In this document: piece after piece, positions 1 to 11,260 of the stretch
Numbering within the stretch: position 1 is the stretch's first letter
Layout of the letters: each line of letters opens with the position of its first letter
NCBI RefSeq assembly: GCF_033568475.1
Contig: NW_027331833.1
Coordinates: forward strand, 5,766,001-5,830,000
Direction: 5' to 3'
Length of the DNA stretch: 64,000 nt
Source of the DNA: Henckelia pumila
Lineage: Eukaryota; Streptophyta; Magnoliopsida; Lamiales; Gesneriaceae
Translations under genes and position numbers: made by a program
Notes under the pieces: generated by a model
Told to the model about the DNA's origin: nothing
Seen by the model: the letters and a program-made list of their open reading frames with translations, nothing else
Databases searched by the model: none

Positions 1-915
1 TTGCTCCGCTACTCTCGTTCAAAATATCTGAGGCATGCGAATGATCCGGTTTTCAAACACGAAATGATTCTGAGCCAGTTGCGCCATGACATTCTTCTGA
101 TGGAGAATCAGCTCCCTTTCTTTGTCCTGAATCAGCTATTTGAAATGACCAAAATTAATGATGATGACGAACTGAGTAGCCTTGCTCTGGGATTCGTTGA
201 TGGCTTCTTGTTAAATTCCTCAGTCTCAGGTGTAGTGCTGAAGAGGTTGCATGCCAAGAACATCGACCATATTTTAGGACTAATACATGAAGTATGGTGT
301 CTCCCTTTCGCTGACATGCTCCCGGCCACAGGTGGTGGTAAGGGTGATTTCGAGGAATGGGAAAACATACATTCGGTGTCCAGGCTGAAACAATTCGGTG
401 TCAAGTTCAAGAGGAAGAGTACGAGAGTTAGCTTCATGGACATAACATTTGCCAACGGAGTGTTGAAAATACCTCAGTTAAATATATTTGACGAGACAGA
501 GTCACAGTTGAAGAATCTGATTGCATATGAACAGTTCCTCCCCGATGGGAAGCCAAGATACGCCTCGGATTATGCATTCCTGATGCACTGTCTCATTACC
601 GACTCCAACGACGTCCAAGAGCTTCGCTGCCATGGAATAATTGGAAACTGGTTGGGGGGTGATGAAGAGGTTTGCCAGATGTTCGACCGGCTTGGAAGAA
701 ACATCCTCATATCTTCCGAATTCAGCTACATCCAAGTTTTTCATGCCGTGAACAAGCACTGTAGCCGTCGTGTTGAGAAATGGAAGGCCAATCTGCGGAG
801 GAACTACTTCAATAGCCCATGGTCCATTCTCTCTGTTCTTGCTGCGGTTATATTGTTGGTTCTCACTGGTTTTCAGACTGGATACACGATAGGTACTTAT
901 TACCGCCACCGGTAA
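1..915 (+). CDS. DUF247 (UPF0481-type) plant protein, 3' part of gene
   Basis: An open frame enters from the left edge and ends with TAA at 913-915, giving 304 residues. The first codon is TTG and is only the window edge, so the true start lies upstream; family members are usually about 400-550 aa, so roughly the N-terminal third is missing. Visible family features are the early LLMENQLPFFVL block (residues ~34-45), which is characteristic of DUF247, and a basic stretch followed by one hydrophobic C-terminal segment (about residues 272-297), the usual single membrane anchor, with a short basic tail. No intron is needed. The molecular role of DUF247 proteins is mostly unknown; some members act in self-incompatibility in grasses, which is no evidence for that role here. 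There is no stop or frameshift in the visible part, so it looks like an intact gene. Confidence 0.88.
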   Translation: MLRYSRSKYLRHANDPVFKHEMILSQLRHDILLMENQLPFFVLNQLFEMTKINDDDELSSLALGFVDGFLLNSSVSGVVLKRLHAKNIDHILGLIHEVWCLPFADMLPATGGGKGDFEEWENIHSVSRLKQFGVKFKRKSTRVSFMDITFANGVLKIPQLNIFDETESQLKNLIAYEQFLPDGKPRYASDYAFLMHCLITDSNDVQELRCHGIIGNWLGGDEEVCQMFDRLGRNILISSEFSYIQVFHAVNKHCSRRVEKWKANLRRNYFNSPWSILSVLAAVILLVLTGFQTGYTIGTYYRHR

Positions 916-1375
916 AGGTGAATCGTTCCCTTCAGCTGTTTCACAAAGATTGCTTTAACCTTGTAACATATATGTGTTGTATGAAACTATGGAGCCAAAT
1001 TGTTTGGGTAGCCCGAATATGTGAAGTCTCTATGTTAAGTGGGGGGTTCATATATTTGTGTGTTTGAATAAGGTTAAACGGCCAAGAAAGATCAGTAAAC
1101 CTGTCTTGTTTTTGTAGCATATGAATGAATCATGTGATGGACATTCCTACTTGTAATAATAACAAGCACTATATTCGTATGTATAAATTAACTAGTATCA
1201 ACCACTCTTTTATATTTGTGATATTGAAATAATTATGTTCATTTCTTATTATTGTTGTATTCATCTTTTTTCGTTTAATTATTATCATTGATAAGTATAA
1301 ATTTTGGTTCTTAAAGATTTTAAAAATTAAAATATATAGAAAATAACATACATTGTAATCATGCGTACATGCACC
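916..1375. other. 3' flank of the DUF247 gene, no gene seen
   Basis: AT-rich sequence follows the DUF247 stop codon and presumably includes its 3'UTR. I see no conserved coding frame. It ends where the left terminal repeat of a nested transposon begins. Confidence 0.6.
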
Positions 1376-1527
1376 CAGGAGCGGATCCATCGTAGGACTT
1401 GTGGCCCCCAAAAATTAAAAAAATTTTAGTACTATATAACTAATATTTTTATAAAAGTAAATATATACTGACGGCCCCTCTAATTATTAACAAAAGATCT
1501 TATAGCTTAGTGGTAAAAGGTTGTTTC

Positions 1528-1796
1528 TGTTGTGAAAAAGTAAAAATTTACGGTAAAAAGTAAATATTCCAAAACTCAAAATATATCAAACTCTACACTT
1601 TATAATATTTTTCTCTCAACTTCAATTGTATTTTTCATCACAAATGAAGACCTATTTATAGATCCACATTTGAGATTAGTCCAAAAATTAAAACATCATC
1701 ATCTACATCATCACACACTAATTTTCCACATTTTACAACTCAATATTCAACATTCAATATTCAATATTCAACATAATAATAATATATTTTTCAACA
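1528..1796 (-). repeat. Copia 3' LTR
   Basis: 269-bp long terminal repeat, TGTTG...CAACA as written on the plus strand. It contains a TATA box (CTATAAATAG on the minus strand, 1652-1661) and matches 6856-7124 without any difference that I can see. Confidence 0.95.
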
Positions 1797-1805
1797 CTCC
1801 CCCTT
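1797..1805 (-). promoter_or_regulatory. Copia polypurine tract
   Basis: On the minus strand AAGGGGGAG directly precedes the 3' LTR. This is the expected position and composition of the plus-strand DNA primer. Confidence 0.8.
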
Positions 1806-1961
1806 GTGATGATGACCGTGATATGATGACTGTATTCATTACGTGTTTTATACTGCCTCGTTAAAAACCTTACTAGGAAAAACCCAGTGGGATAAAAACC
1901 ATAGTAAGGGAAAAAGAGTGCAGCCACGTAAACTCCCCCTCATGTTAACATGAGTGATTCT

Positions 1962-4900
1962 TCACATATTCCGTAGATTGCGCATCCCAATGTTGTATAT
2001 ATGCTTTCTGAATATCGTCGTGGGAAGAGCCTTTGTGAAGAGATCTGATGAGTTCTCACTTGATTGAATGTAATAGATATCAATATCTTTATTCTTCTCA
2101 AGCTCTTGAGTGTAGGCAAAGAATTTTGGGGGGATATGTTTGGTTCTGTCACTTTTGATGTATCCTTCTTTCATTTGAGCAATACATGCAGCATTATCTT
2201 CATATAGTGTCACAGGCTTCTTTTCTACTGTCAATCCACACGATATTTGAATATGTTTGGTCATTGACTTTAACCATACACATTCACGACTTGCTTCATG
2301 TAATGCAATAATCTCGGCGTGATTTGATGAAGTTGTTACGAGTGTTTGTTTCTGTGAACGCCAAGAAATTGCGGTGCCTCCACGAGTAAATACATATCCG
2401 GTTTGGGAACGTGCCTTATGTGGATCAGATAAGTATCCAGCATCAGCATAACCAATGATACTTTGATTGGTGTCTTTTGAGTACAAAAGTCCCAAATCTG
2501 TCGTTCCTCGTAGATAACGGAATATATGTTTAATTCCGTTCCAGTGCCTCTTTGTTGGATATGAACTGAATCTTGCCAATAAATTTACAGCAAAAGATAT
2601 ATCAGGTCTAGTGCAATTTGCAAGATACATAAGGGCACCAATGGCACTTAGATATGGTACTTCTGGACCAAGAATAACTTCATCATCTCCACATGGACGG
2701 AATGGATCCTTTTCTATGTTTAATGATCTTACAACCATTGGAGTACTTAATGGATTTGATTTATCCATATTAAAACGTTTAAGGATATTTTCTGTATAAT
2801 TTGCCTGGTGAACAAAAATTCCACATTCTTTTTGTTCGATTTGCAAACCCAGACAATACTTGGTTTTTCCAAGATCCTTCATTTCGAATTCTTCCTTCAA
2901 GTACATCATAACTTCTTGAATTTCTTTATTCGTTCCAATGATGTTTAAATCATCAACATATACAGCAATAATTATACATCCGGATGTTGTTTCTTGATGA
3001 AAACACAAGGGCATATTGGATCATTTACATATCCCTTTTTCATCAAGTGCTCACTTAGCCGATTATACCACATTCGGCCGGATTGCTTTAACCCATATAA
3101 TGATCTTTGCAATTTTACAGAATAAAATTATCTGGGTTTTGAACTTTGTGCTTCAGGCATCTTAAATCCTTCAGGGATTTTCATGTATATATCACTATCA
3201 AGTGATCCGTATAAGTAAGCTGTAACAACATCCATAAGACACATTTCCAAATTTTCAGACACTGCCAAACTAATCAAATATCGAAACGTAATTGCATCCA
3301 TAACAGGAGAATACGTTTCTTCATAATCAATTCCAGGCCTTTGAGAAAAACCTTGTGCAACAAGTCTAGCTTTATATCTGACTATTTCATTTTTCTCATT
3401 TCTCTTTCGAATAAAAACCCATTTGTATCCAACAGGTTTTACACCTTCAGGTGTGAGGACTATAGGTCCAAAAACATTACGTTTATTCAGCGAATCCAAT
3501 TCAACCTGGATGACATCTTTCCATTTGACCCAATCATGACGAGTTTTACATTCACCAAAATATTTTGGTTCATGATCCTCATTTTCATTTACGATGTCAC
3601 AAGCCACATTATAAGAAAATATCTCATCAATATCTTCTATGTCTTTTCGGTTCCATATTTTTCCAGTATTAATATAATTGATAGAGATTTCACGATTCTC
3701 GTCAGTTTGTGGTTCTGACAGAATATTTTCATCATCAGGTGATTCTTCTGGAACACCATTTTCTATTTTATGATCGTCGTGTTTCTCTATGCCTTTTCTT
3801 TTCCGAGGATTTTTATCCTTGGAACCGACTGGTCTTCCACGCTTCAAGCGTTTTATGACATCATGAGTGTCTTTAATTTGTTTCTTTGGAATTTCAATTT
3901 GAGCAGGGGCATTTACAGCATGTATATATGATTTTGTTACCCCTTTTGTGTCTGCAAATGCATCTGGCATTTGATTTGCAATTCTTTGCATGTGCACAAT
4001 TTGCTGTACATCTTTCTCACATTGTTTGGTCCTTGGATCCAAATGTAACAATGATGGTACATACCATGTGATTTCTTTTTCGATGTGTTTCTTTTCTCCC
4101 CCTAACACTGGGAAGATTTCTTCATTAAAATGACAATCAGCAAAGCGTGCTGTAAACACATCGCCTGTCTGAGGCTCAAGATATCTAATGATTGATGGAC
4201 TGTCATAACCGATATAAATACCGATTTTTCTTTGAGGACCCATTTTTGATCTTTGAGGTGGTGCAATAGGCACATACACCATACATCCAAAAATTCTCAG
4301 ATGAGAGATATTTGGTTCTTTACCAAATGCAAGTTGCAATGGGGAGAATTTATGATATGCACTTGGTCTGATGCGAATTAATGCCGCAGCATGTAAAATT
4401 GCATGTCCCCATATAGAAATAGGGAGTTTTGTTTTCATAATCATTGGTCTAGCAATCAGTTGTAGACGTTTAATCAATGATTCAGCTAATCCATTTTGCG
4501 TATGAACATGAGCTACAGGATGTTCAACAGTGATTCCCATTGACATACAATAATCATTGAAAGTCTGGGATGTAAATTCTCCAGCATTATCAAGTCTTAT
4601 TTTCTTGATTGTATAATCTGGAAATTGATTCCGCAATTTTATTATTTGAGCCATTAATCTTGCAAATGCCACATTCCGAGTTGACAATAAGCATACATGT
4701 GACCATCTGCTAGAAGCATCGATCAATACCATAAAATATCGAAATGGTCCACATGGTGGATGAATTGGCCCACAAATATCACCCTGAATGCGTTCAAGAA
4801 ATATGGGTGATTCTGTTTGGATTTTAGCTGGTGATGGTCTTATAATAAGTTTTCCAAGAGAACATGCTTTACATTGAAACTTATTATTCTGAAAGATCTT

Positions 4901-5455
4901 CTGGTCTTTCAATGGATGACCATGCGTATTTTCAATAATTCTTCGCATCATTATTGAACCAGGATGTCCCAATCGATCATGCCAATTTGTTAATATTGAA
5001 GAACTATTAACCACCATATTTGATTCGATTGGCCTTATATGTGTATAATGCAATCCAGTAGGGAGCATTGATAATTTTTCAACCACATATTTTTTTCCTG
5101 ATTTATATGTGGTAAGACACATATATTTCTGATTTCCATCAGTTATCGTCTCAGTATCATACCCATGAGAGTATATGTCATTAAAACTCAACAAATTTCT
5201 TTTCGATTGTGGTGAATATAAAGCATCATTTATCAGAAATTTTGTACCATTAGGTAACAAAAAATGTGTTTTTCCACAACCTTCAATCAAGTCTACAGGA
5301 CCTGATATGGTATTCACCATTATTTTTGTTGGTTTTATTTCCAAGAAATATCTTTCATCTCGCAGAATAGTGTGTGTTGTACCACTATCTGGTATGCAAA
5401 TTTCCATGATATTATTTCCATGTTTGCTCATAGCATTTTCCATATCAAACTTCAC
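1962..5455 (-). pseudogene. Copia pol: protease, integrase, reverse transcriptase, RNase H (two breaks)
   Basis: The first open part (5455-3128, 775 codons) holds a protease with the active-site signature DSGTTHT near residue 23, then a GAG-pre-integrase block with WHDRLGHP and a CKAC zinc-binding pair. The integrase core follows with its catalytic acids in GDICGP, LDNAGEF and NGLAE, then a basic linker, then the start of RT (YKARLVAQGFSQ). It stops at TAA (3128-3130). The same reading continues to about 3000, where one base is missing, and RT resumes in the second open part (3014-1962) with the catalytic YVDD motif, followed by RNase H ending in a typical Copia C-terminus. Order and motifs fit plant Ty1/Copia polyproteins. 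The stop and the frameshift make this copy unable to give a full polyprotein, although each domain looks well preserved. Confidence 0.93.
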
Positions 5456-5569
5456 AAAAAATGCAATAAAGAAAAATTAAGTACAATACAAATGCAAAAT
5501 ATAACATGCTTTATAATACAAGAATGCATTAAAAATACAAATTTGTTACAATATAGTCCCACCAATCTT

Positions 5570-6190
5570 TTAATCAATGTCTTCGAAATCATTCAAAAAA
5601 TCTGCAGCATTGAAACTAGTTGAGCCAATTAAATGGTCACTATTTTCAACAAAATTGGTCTCTTTTCCTTTCCCTTTTTTCGATTCTTTATAAAGCTTAC
5701 ATAGATGCTCAGGGGTTCGACAAATATGTGACCAATGTCCTGGAGTGCCACATCTATAACAAACACTCTCAGATCTTTTTGAGTGATTTTCATTTTCACT
5801 CGGGTTTTCATGCTGCCTTTTTGGTGGGTGGTTCGCGACGTTCTTTTGAGATGAGTTATTGAAGTAACTATCTCTATTATTTTCATATCCACGGCCGCGA
5901 CCACGACCGCGATCATTTTTACGTCCACGTCCACGTCCACGCCCACGTCCTCGACCTCGTCCACGACCAAAATCTGGTCTATGCCTTTGATTTTGATTTT
6001 CATTTTTCATTACGACATTTGCTTCAGGAAATGCCGTTGATCCAGTGGGTCGGGATTGATGATTTCTTATTAACAATTCGTTGTTCTTTTCCGCCACAAG
6101 AAGACATGCAATGAGTTCGGAATATCTCGTAAAACCACGTACTCTATATTGTTGCTGTAGAGTTATATTTGATGCGTGAAAAGTGGAAAA
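5570..6190 (-). pseudogene. Copia gag, C-terminal part only
   Basis: The frame is readable from about 6190 down to the stop at 5570. It contains the end of the UBN2-type capsid region (LQQQYRVRGFTRYSEL), a strongly Arg-Gly-rich stretch of alternating RG dipeptides (coordinates about 5875-5960), and one CCHC zinc knuckle, CYRCGTPGHWSHIC. The capsid N-terminus, normally more than 100 residues, is absent: upstream of ~6190 the sequence changes to unrelated non-coding DNA. Stop codons separate gag from pol (5456-5569). Because the LTRs are identical, the truncation most likely predates the last transposition. Confidence 0.88.
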
Positions 6191-6855
6191 TCGCTGGTGA
6201 GTACAAAACTCGTGAACATGATGATCATAGTCGTTATGAAAAATATCCTTAGAAAAGCCAAAAACTCCATCTTCTTTTTCGAAAAAAACCGAGGAGAATG
6301 TTTTGAGATGAAGAATGAATTTTGGTGTGATTGAAAATGAGTTTGAGTGAACATATTTATAGGCAAAAAAACTAGCCGTTTATGACCGTTGAGGGTAAGA
6401 AAAAAATGATTATGTGTTGAATAAAAATTCGTGATAATCATGTGATGCGTATAATGATAATCATAATTAAATATACGCAATAAAATATATATCATATCAC
6501 GTTATTATAAGGTCAGTGTCCTAGACAACCTCTTATATAATAACATGAAATTATATATTGATATAGTTAGTATATATACATATATCATATCACGTTATTG
6601 TTTAAAAACCTTAGAGGCTTTTATACTTGTCGTATCCCTTACCGGGAGTGTGGGATGTCGTCTTAACATCCTCCCAGGATTTATAACAAGTTTTTAAAAA
6701 CTAATTTTTTTTTTCATAACATGATAATATATATTAAATATATACACAATAAACAATAAAATAATTATTCTTACTTGTTGAATATTTTTGACTTCTTCTT
6801 GTATTTTGGATCGTCGGAAAATATAGAGAACCTTCGAGCGATCGTGCTGATAACG
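6191..6855 (-). other. Copia leader with replaced gag 5' end and promoter-like segment
   Basis: This stretch lies between the 5' LTR and the gag remnant. Its LTR-proximal half is A/T-rich leader with a GC-richer patch (6627-6675). An 18-bp word, ATATCATATCACGTTATT, occurs twice (6489-6506 and 6582-6599). The gag-proximal half has on the minus strand a TATA box (CCTATAAATA, 6354-6363), then a pyrimidine/CA-rich stretch that looks like a 5'UTR, then an ATG at 6268-6270 opening a 35-codon frame with a hydrophobic start (MEFLAFLRIFF...). That frame is not in phase with gag. It looks like a foreign promoter-plus-start segment, but its source is unknown. Confidence 0.5.
6841..6855 (-). promoter_or_regulatory. 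Copia primer-binding site, tRNA-Ile anticodon-arm type (proposed)
   Basis: Directly next to the 5' LTR the minus strand reads CGTTATCAGCACGAT. The plus strand across this site (GAGCGATCGTGCTGATAACG) resembles the D-stem/anticodon arm of plant tRNA-Ile (GAGCG TCGTGCTRATAACG), and it does not match the 3' end of initiator tRNA-Met. This fits priming by a cleaved half-tRNA, as known for some Copia elements. The tRNA identity is recalled knowledge, not computed. Confidence 0.5.
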
Positions 6856-7124
6856 TGTTGTGAAAAAGTAAAAATTTACGGTAAAAAGTAAATATTCCAA
6901 AACTCAAAATATATCAAACTCTACACTTTATAATATTTTTCTCTCAACTTCAATTGTATTTTTCATCACAAATGAAGACCTATTTATAGATCCACATTTG
7001 AGATTAGTCCAAAAATTAAAACATCATCATCTACATCATCACACACTAATTTTCCACATTTTACAACTCAATATTCAACATTCAATATTCAATATTCAAC
7101 ATAATAATAATATATTTTTCAACA
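6856..7124 (-). repeat. Copia 5' LTR with TATA box
   Basis: 269 bp, identical by eye to 1528-1796. The minus-strand TATA box CTATAAATAG is at 6982-6991 and should drive element transcription toward lower coordinates. TSD GTTTC follows at 7125-7129. Confidence 0.95.
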
Positions 7125-8074
7125 GTTTCAAGGTTTGATTCCTCCTCTCAAAATTGTATTTTTTTTTCTTATTTCTCTCATCCTAATTTGTTTTCTTATT
7201 TCCATCCTCTTTATTAATGTCACCGAATATCTAAATTATTTTTATTATTTAACGAATAATAAAGTATTTATTTATTGAAAATTTTAAAATTTATTCTCTA
7301 AAATTATATAAAACAAAATGACATTATAATAACAAATAAAATAAAAACAAAATGACATTATAATAATAAGTAAAATAAAAAAAAGATATCGTATTAATCG
7401 AAAAAACAATTTCAAATATTTTAAATATTACATATTTATTGATATCTTTAAAAATATATGTTCTAAAATTATTCTCTGTGTCATATATAATCATTTTTTC
7501 AGATTTTTTTTCAAGTATATATACCTGTACGATAATTAATAATATATTTTTCGGTTTTTTTCATTAATATGCTCATATAATTAATTAGACTTTTCATTAA
7601 ATATGTAGATTACTTTCAATAATTTTTTACGTCATATAAGTATTCATTAAATTAAACTTGAAAAGTTATTTATCCATTGACATTCCAAATTTTTTTTTTG
7701 ATATGTGTGAAAAAGATGTATATATATTTATTTATTTAAAGGTAGACATATATATTTTTAAAGTATTAAAATAACATATTTGAAATACATAAAAGATCAT
7801 GACCAAATTAAATGGAGGATGATTTTCTTTGGATGCATTGATAATATGTATTGAAAGAGAAATTGCTAAAAAATTTGTATTGATGTTATCATCGAAATTT
7901 TAAAAATTCTAATGAACATCGAGTTCTTTAATGTATAAATATTTTGTTCGAAACATATATTTGATTCTTAATTAGTTGAATATAACTGATACTGTAATTT
8001 GTCTTTTCTCTTTAAATCTCGTGTCTAGCTTGTAGGCCCCCCCCCCCCTACAGAAATCCTGGATCCGCCCCCTG

Positions 8075-9764
8075 TGTTGTGTGATGTCAAGTAATAATAT
8101 AGGAATTAAGTCCAAGTCGATCCCACATAGAATGAATAAAATGATATTATATTAAATATTTGCAACTAATAAAATCTTAATCCTATGTAGAGCTACGAGA
8201 ATGGTTTGAGTTTAAATAACTAAAAGTTCCAATAAATAAAAATTTAAATAACCTCGAGTTTGCAAGATAAAAATTCAATAGGAGATGAATGCTAGTAATG
8301 GGCTTAAGTTGAGTTATTCGGCCAGTCTAGAAGTTTATGGGCCTAAGTCTAAGAAGTCAGCAGTCTGAACCAATCCATAAAAAATATGCATGTTCCGTAA
8401 ATATATATTTAATTATTGCATGAATATTTTAATTACGAAAAAAATTATTATTTTTATATTTATATTAATAATTAATTAAATATATATTTACGGACAATGT
8501 TTTATGAAAAATAAGATCATGAATGATTTTTATGATGTGCATGATAATGTATGTATATGTATGATGTGGGGCATGAAAATATTTTAAGGAAGTTGAAGTG
8601 GGTGTGTGAAAAATACGGGATTGGGGATGGGATACCTAGGCCTGGATCCCTTTCCATAGAGTACGGGACTGAGAGTCGGGATTTTGGGGCCCGATTGCCT
8701 TTTCATATGTTATGATGATTTGCCTATGGATCCGGGGTCAGCCTGATGAAGGGTCCAAGAGGTGGAGATCTCACCGCCACGTACGTTGGTTCTTTGATTG
8801 ATCAATCACTTACACGGTCACACGACATGGATACAACATTCAGAGTTTTTAAATGATTATATGCCCTAAATATGATGTATGATGAACATGTTATGATATG
8901 ATTATGCATAAATGTTTAAGTTCAGCCATGAGTTATAATTTTTTTAAGGACATGCATGTATATATGTAGTATTATGTATGTTGCATGTATTATGTGATGC
9001 ATAAGTTTTTATCATGTTGTTATTATGAGATAGAACGTGTTGAGCTTCTAGGTTCATTAGACTTAAATGATGCAAGTGAGCAAGAAATAGATCTAGAGAA
9101 TATTGCCCCAACTGGTGGTGAAGACGTATGAGCTCCCGACGGCCAGCTAGCCCGTGACCTACGCTCAAGTTTATGTTTTCAGTGGTTTTAATACTATTAT
9201 GTTTTCCACACATATTTTATGATTTTTATTTATGAGTTATGGATTTTTATGTTGAGATGTTATGAGAGTTAAGTGATATTATTTTATGCATGAATTTATG
9301 GATGTTTAAAGATATTTTGATTTCATGCAAAGTAATGAGATTTTTATGTAGAATATTTTTATGGATATTTATTCATGTTTAAAAATATTTAAGAAATTAT
9401 TTATTTAGTATATGTATATGTGCACACGTTTTAATTTTATATATATATTAAGTATTTAGTTATTTATTAATTTATTTATTTATTTATAGATGCATGATCT
9501 CTAAATATATTTATGTATTATTTTAGTAATACACGTTTTTAATATATGTATAATATATTTAAGAATTTAATTAGTGATTATTTTTATTTGCATGCAAAAA
9601 TGTAGTATTATGTGTAGAATATTTTATTGTAAATTATCTTAAGCTTATGTGCATATATGTATGGGCATATATGTATTACTTTTATTTTAAATTAATATAT
9701 TTATTTATATATAAATTTATATAATAGAAATAATTTTAAAAAAAAAACCAGTAGTAGTAGGAAC
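8075..9764. repeat. Degenerate LTR-type debris
   Basis: No gene is seen. From 8076 the sequence (TGTTGTG, then a CAAGTAATAATATAG-like word and TCGATCCCACA) resembles the beginning of the Athila-like LTRs at 44893 and 57281, suggesting an eroded relative. From ~8560 to 9760 the sequence has the composition and phrasing of Gypsy LTRs: GC-richer blocks at 8615-8800 and 9100-9170 in AT-rich surroundings, and no frame. Boundaries are not clear. Confidence 0.4.
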
Positions 9765-10485
9765 GAGTCGTTTCATAAATATTGATTGAGATATCCAGTG
9801 AGTATGCATATTTATATTTTGAATTTTACGTGGCATGAGATATGTTTTACTGCTTTGATATTCATATTGTCATGTGCACATACACGTTGAGCCTATTCTT
9901 TTGAGATAGTCATGTCTGTGGGGCCGCTCAGCCCTACATCTATATATAGTCTAGCACTGGGAGTACCGCGGCAGCAGGGACAAGCATGTCTTACTATCGT
10001 GGTATAGACGAGTGTAGTTGTATCTAGAGGTTTGATCCAAGAGGACATAGCACTCATTGGCACCGGTTCTGAGCAATACTTGTCAGATGATCTGTTACCC
10101 AATCATCACACTTGCATGCATCCTATTTATATGTTTACTCATGTTTACGTACTGTGCATTAGTCGCTCACGTCTTAGTTATTATCTTAGACATCTCATTC
10201 GACGGAGCAGGTCATAGGTTGGACGAAGCTGGAAGTTCGAGACAGGACTAGACAGCAGGGGTTATCAGAAGAAGCAACATACAGCATGATTAGATATAGC
10301 TGTATATTAATACATTTAAGTTTTTATTGCCTACACTATCAATATGGTTGTATCATTATATTTGGGTTTATGTAAACTATAGGTTTAAGTTTTTGATCAT
10401 TACTCTGTTAATTAAGTATTTTAAATTAAGTTGATTGCATGATTAAGGTTGCCAGTTAGTAGGTGATTCTCAGAGGGTCACTAAA
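9765..10485 (+). repeat. Chromovirus LTR fragment, plus orientation
   Basis: This stretch matches, in reverse complement and with many differences, the inner two thirds of the chromovirus LTRs at 41847-43334 and 61673-63142. Shared landmarks include a CATGTGCACATACA word followed by GTTGAGCCT, CCGCTCAGC, GTTTACTCATGTTTACGTACTG, GTCGCTCACGTC and the terminal GTTGCCAGTTAGTAGGTGATTC. It is an old copy of the same or a sister family. No coding sequence follows it. Confidence 0.7.
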
Positions 10486-11260
10486 TGATGATTATACGCT
10501 TATAGGTTTGGACTAGAGAGTCAGTGTTGTTAGGTTGCTTGAATTTCTAAATAGAGGTACGAACGTACTATCCGAGATATCTTGGTTGAGTATGCAAGTT
10601 CCATTTTTGCATGATTTATATGACATGGATTTATGTGCATAATATGCCATGGTTATTACTGTTATATGTATTATCATGTTGAGCCTATAACTTGATACTA
10701 CAAGTAGAGGGGTTGCTCAGCCCCGAGTTATTGTGTGGATGTATTCCATGGATTTGTATTTTGTTACTTTTATCAACTTATTCTTATGGTATGGGAGTAC
10801 CTCCTGATGCGACGGATCAGTTTACTACATATCATGCATCTTATTGTTTAAGCAAGAGTTTCTACCGTGATAGGTTTCTGATACCTTTCATTTGCATTAG
10901 CATTCATGACATGTGTATACTCATACTTTCGTACTAAGCGTTGTTAGCTCACGTCCTCGGTTTTTTGTTCTGGACACCCAATTTTACGGGGCAGAGCCTA
11001 TTTTGGATTGACGGAGAGATAGCGGTCGTTGATTTGCAACAAGATTGGATTTGTATCGTACCAGGTTTCTATCAGTGGATTTTTTTAGCACTGTTATTCG
11101 TTGGGATTGTATAACATTTGACTGCACTTAATTTTAATAATGGTTGTATTCTATCAGAGTATTTAGTTTTATCATTTTAGTTTTCTCTGGTTTTATTTAT
11201 TGCATGTTTAAACTTTGACTAGTTGGTTATTCTGAAATGAGTCACTACATAAAACATTTC
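10486..11260 (+). repeat. Second, more diverged Gypsy LTR fragment
   Basis: The same order of landmarks recurs (CATGTTGAGCCTAT, GTTGCTCAGCCCCGAG, TTAGCTCACGTCCTCG, then ACGGGGCAGAG). It therefore looks like the U3/R part of a related LTR lying in tandem with the previous fragment. No frame of interest; the short open frames here are not conserved. Confidence 0.5.

Larger units (their letters stand above)
1528..7124 (-). mobile_element. Young Ty1/Copia LTR retrotransposon, 5.6 kb, defective
   Basis: Two direct LTRs of 269 bp (1528-1796 and 6856-7124) begin TGTTG and end CAACA and look identical base for base. A 5-bp target duplication, GTTTC, flanks the element (1523-1527 and 7125-7129). Gag, protease, integrase, reverse transcriptase and RNase H follow in Copia order (integrase before RT) on the minus strand. 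A purine tract abuts the left LTR and a tRNA-like primer site abuts the right LTR. Identical LTRs imply recent insertion. The coding part is broken: the N-terminal gag is missing, there is an in-frame stop at 3128-3130, and there is a one-base frameshift near 3000. This copy therefore probably needed proteins supplied by relatives. Confidence 0.95.
1503..7142 (+). repeat. tRNA-like (SINE-type) pol III box pair interrupted by the Copia element
   Basis: TAGCTTAGTGG at 1503-1513 resembles an internal RNA polymerase III A box and GGTTTGATTCC at 7132-7142 resembles a B box. Removing the Copia element and one copy of its 5-bp target duplication (GTTTC) puts the boxes about 30 bp apart, a tRNA-like spacing, followed by a T-run near 7151. 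The block is therefore a tRNA-derived, SINE-like segment inside the TIR element. It is not a functional tRNA gene: no acceptor-stem pairing was found. Confidence 0.45.
1376..8074. mobile_element. Old non-autonomous TIR element (CAGGRGCGGATCCA ends) split by a Copia insertion
   Basis: The left end at 1376 reads CAGGAGCGGATCCA and the right end at 8074, read on the minus strand, begins CAGGGGGCGGATCCAGGATT, so the two form terminal inverted repeats. Such CAGGGGCGGAKCCA ends are widespread on non-autonomous plant DNA elements, and a related element with a perfect 8-bp target duplication is at 29640-30767. The interior is AT-rich and non-coding, apart from a tRNA-like block and the Copia element 1528-7124. 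A run of 12 C lies near the right end (8037-8048). I could not find a matching 8-bp duplication (CATGCACC left, TGTTGTGT right), so the right end or the flank may have changed. Confidence 0.5.

Noticed and set aside
5629..6003. 124-codon minus-strand frame with Val-Asp repeats
   Set aside because: It is the alternative frame of the Arg-Gly-rich part of Copia gag.
1503..7142. A- and B-box-like sequences as a tRNA gene
   Set aside because: No acceptor or T-stem pairing, and a 5.6-kb insertion lies between the boxes; SINE-like remnant at best.
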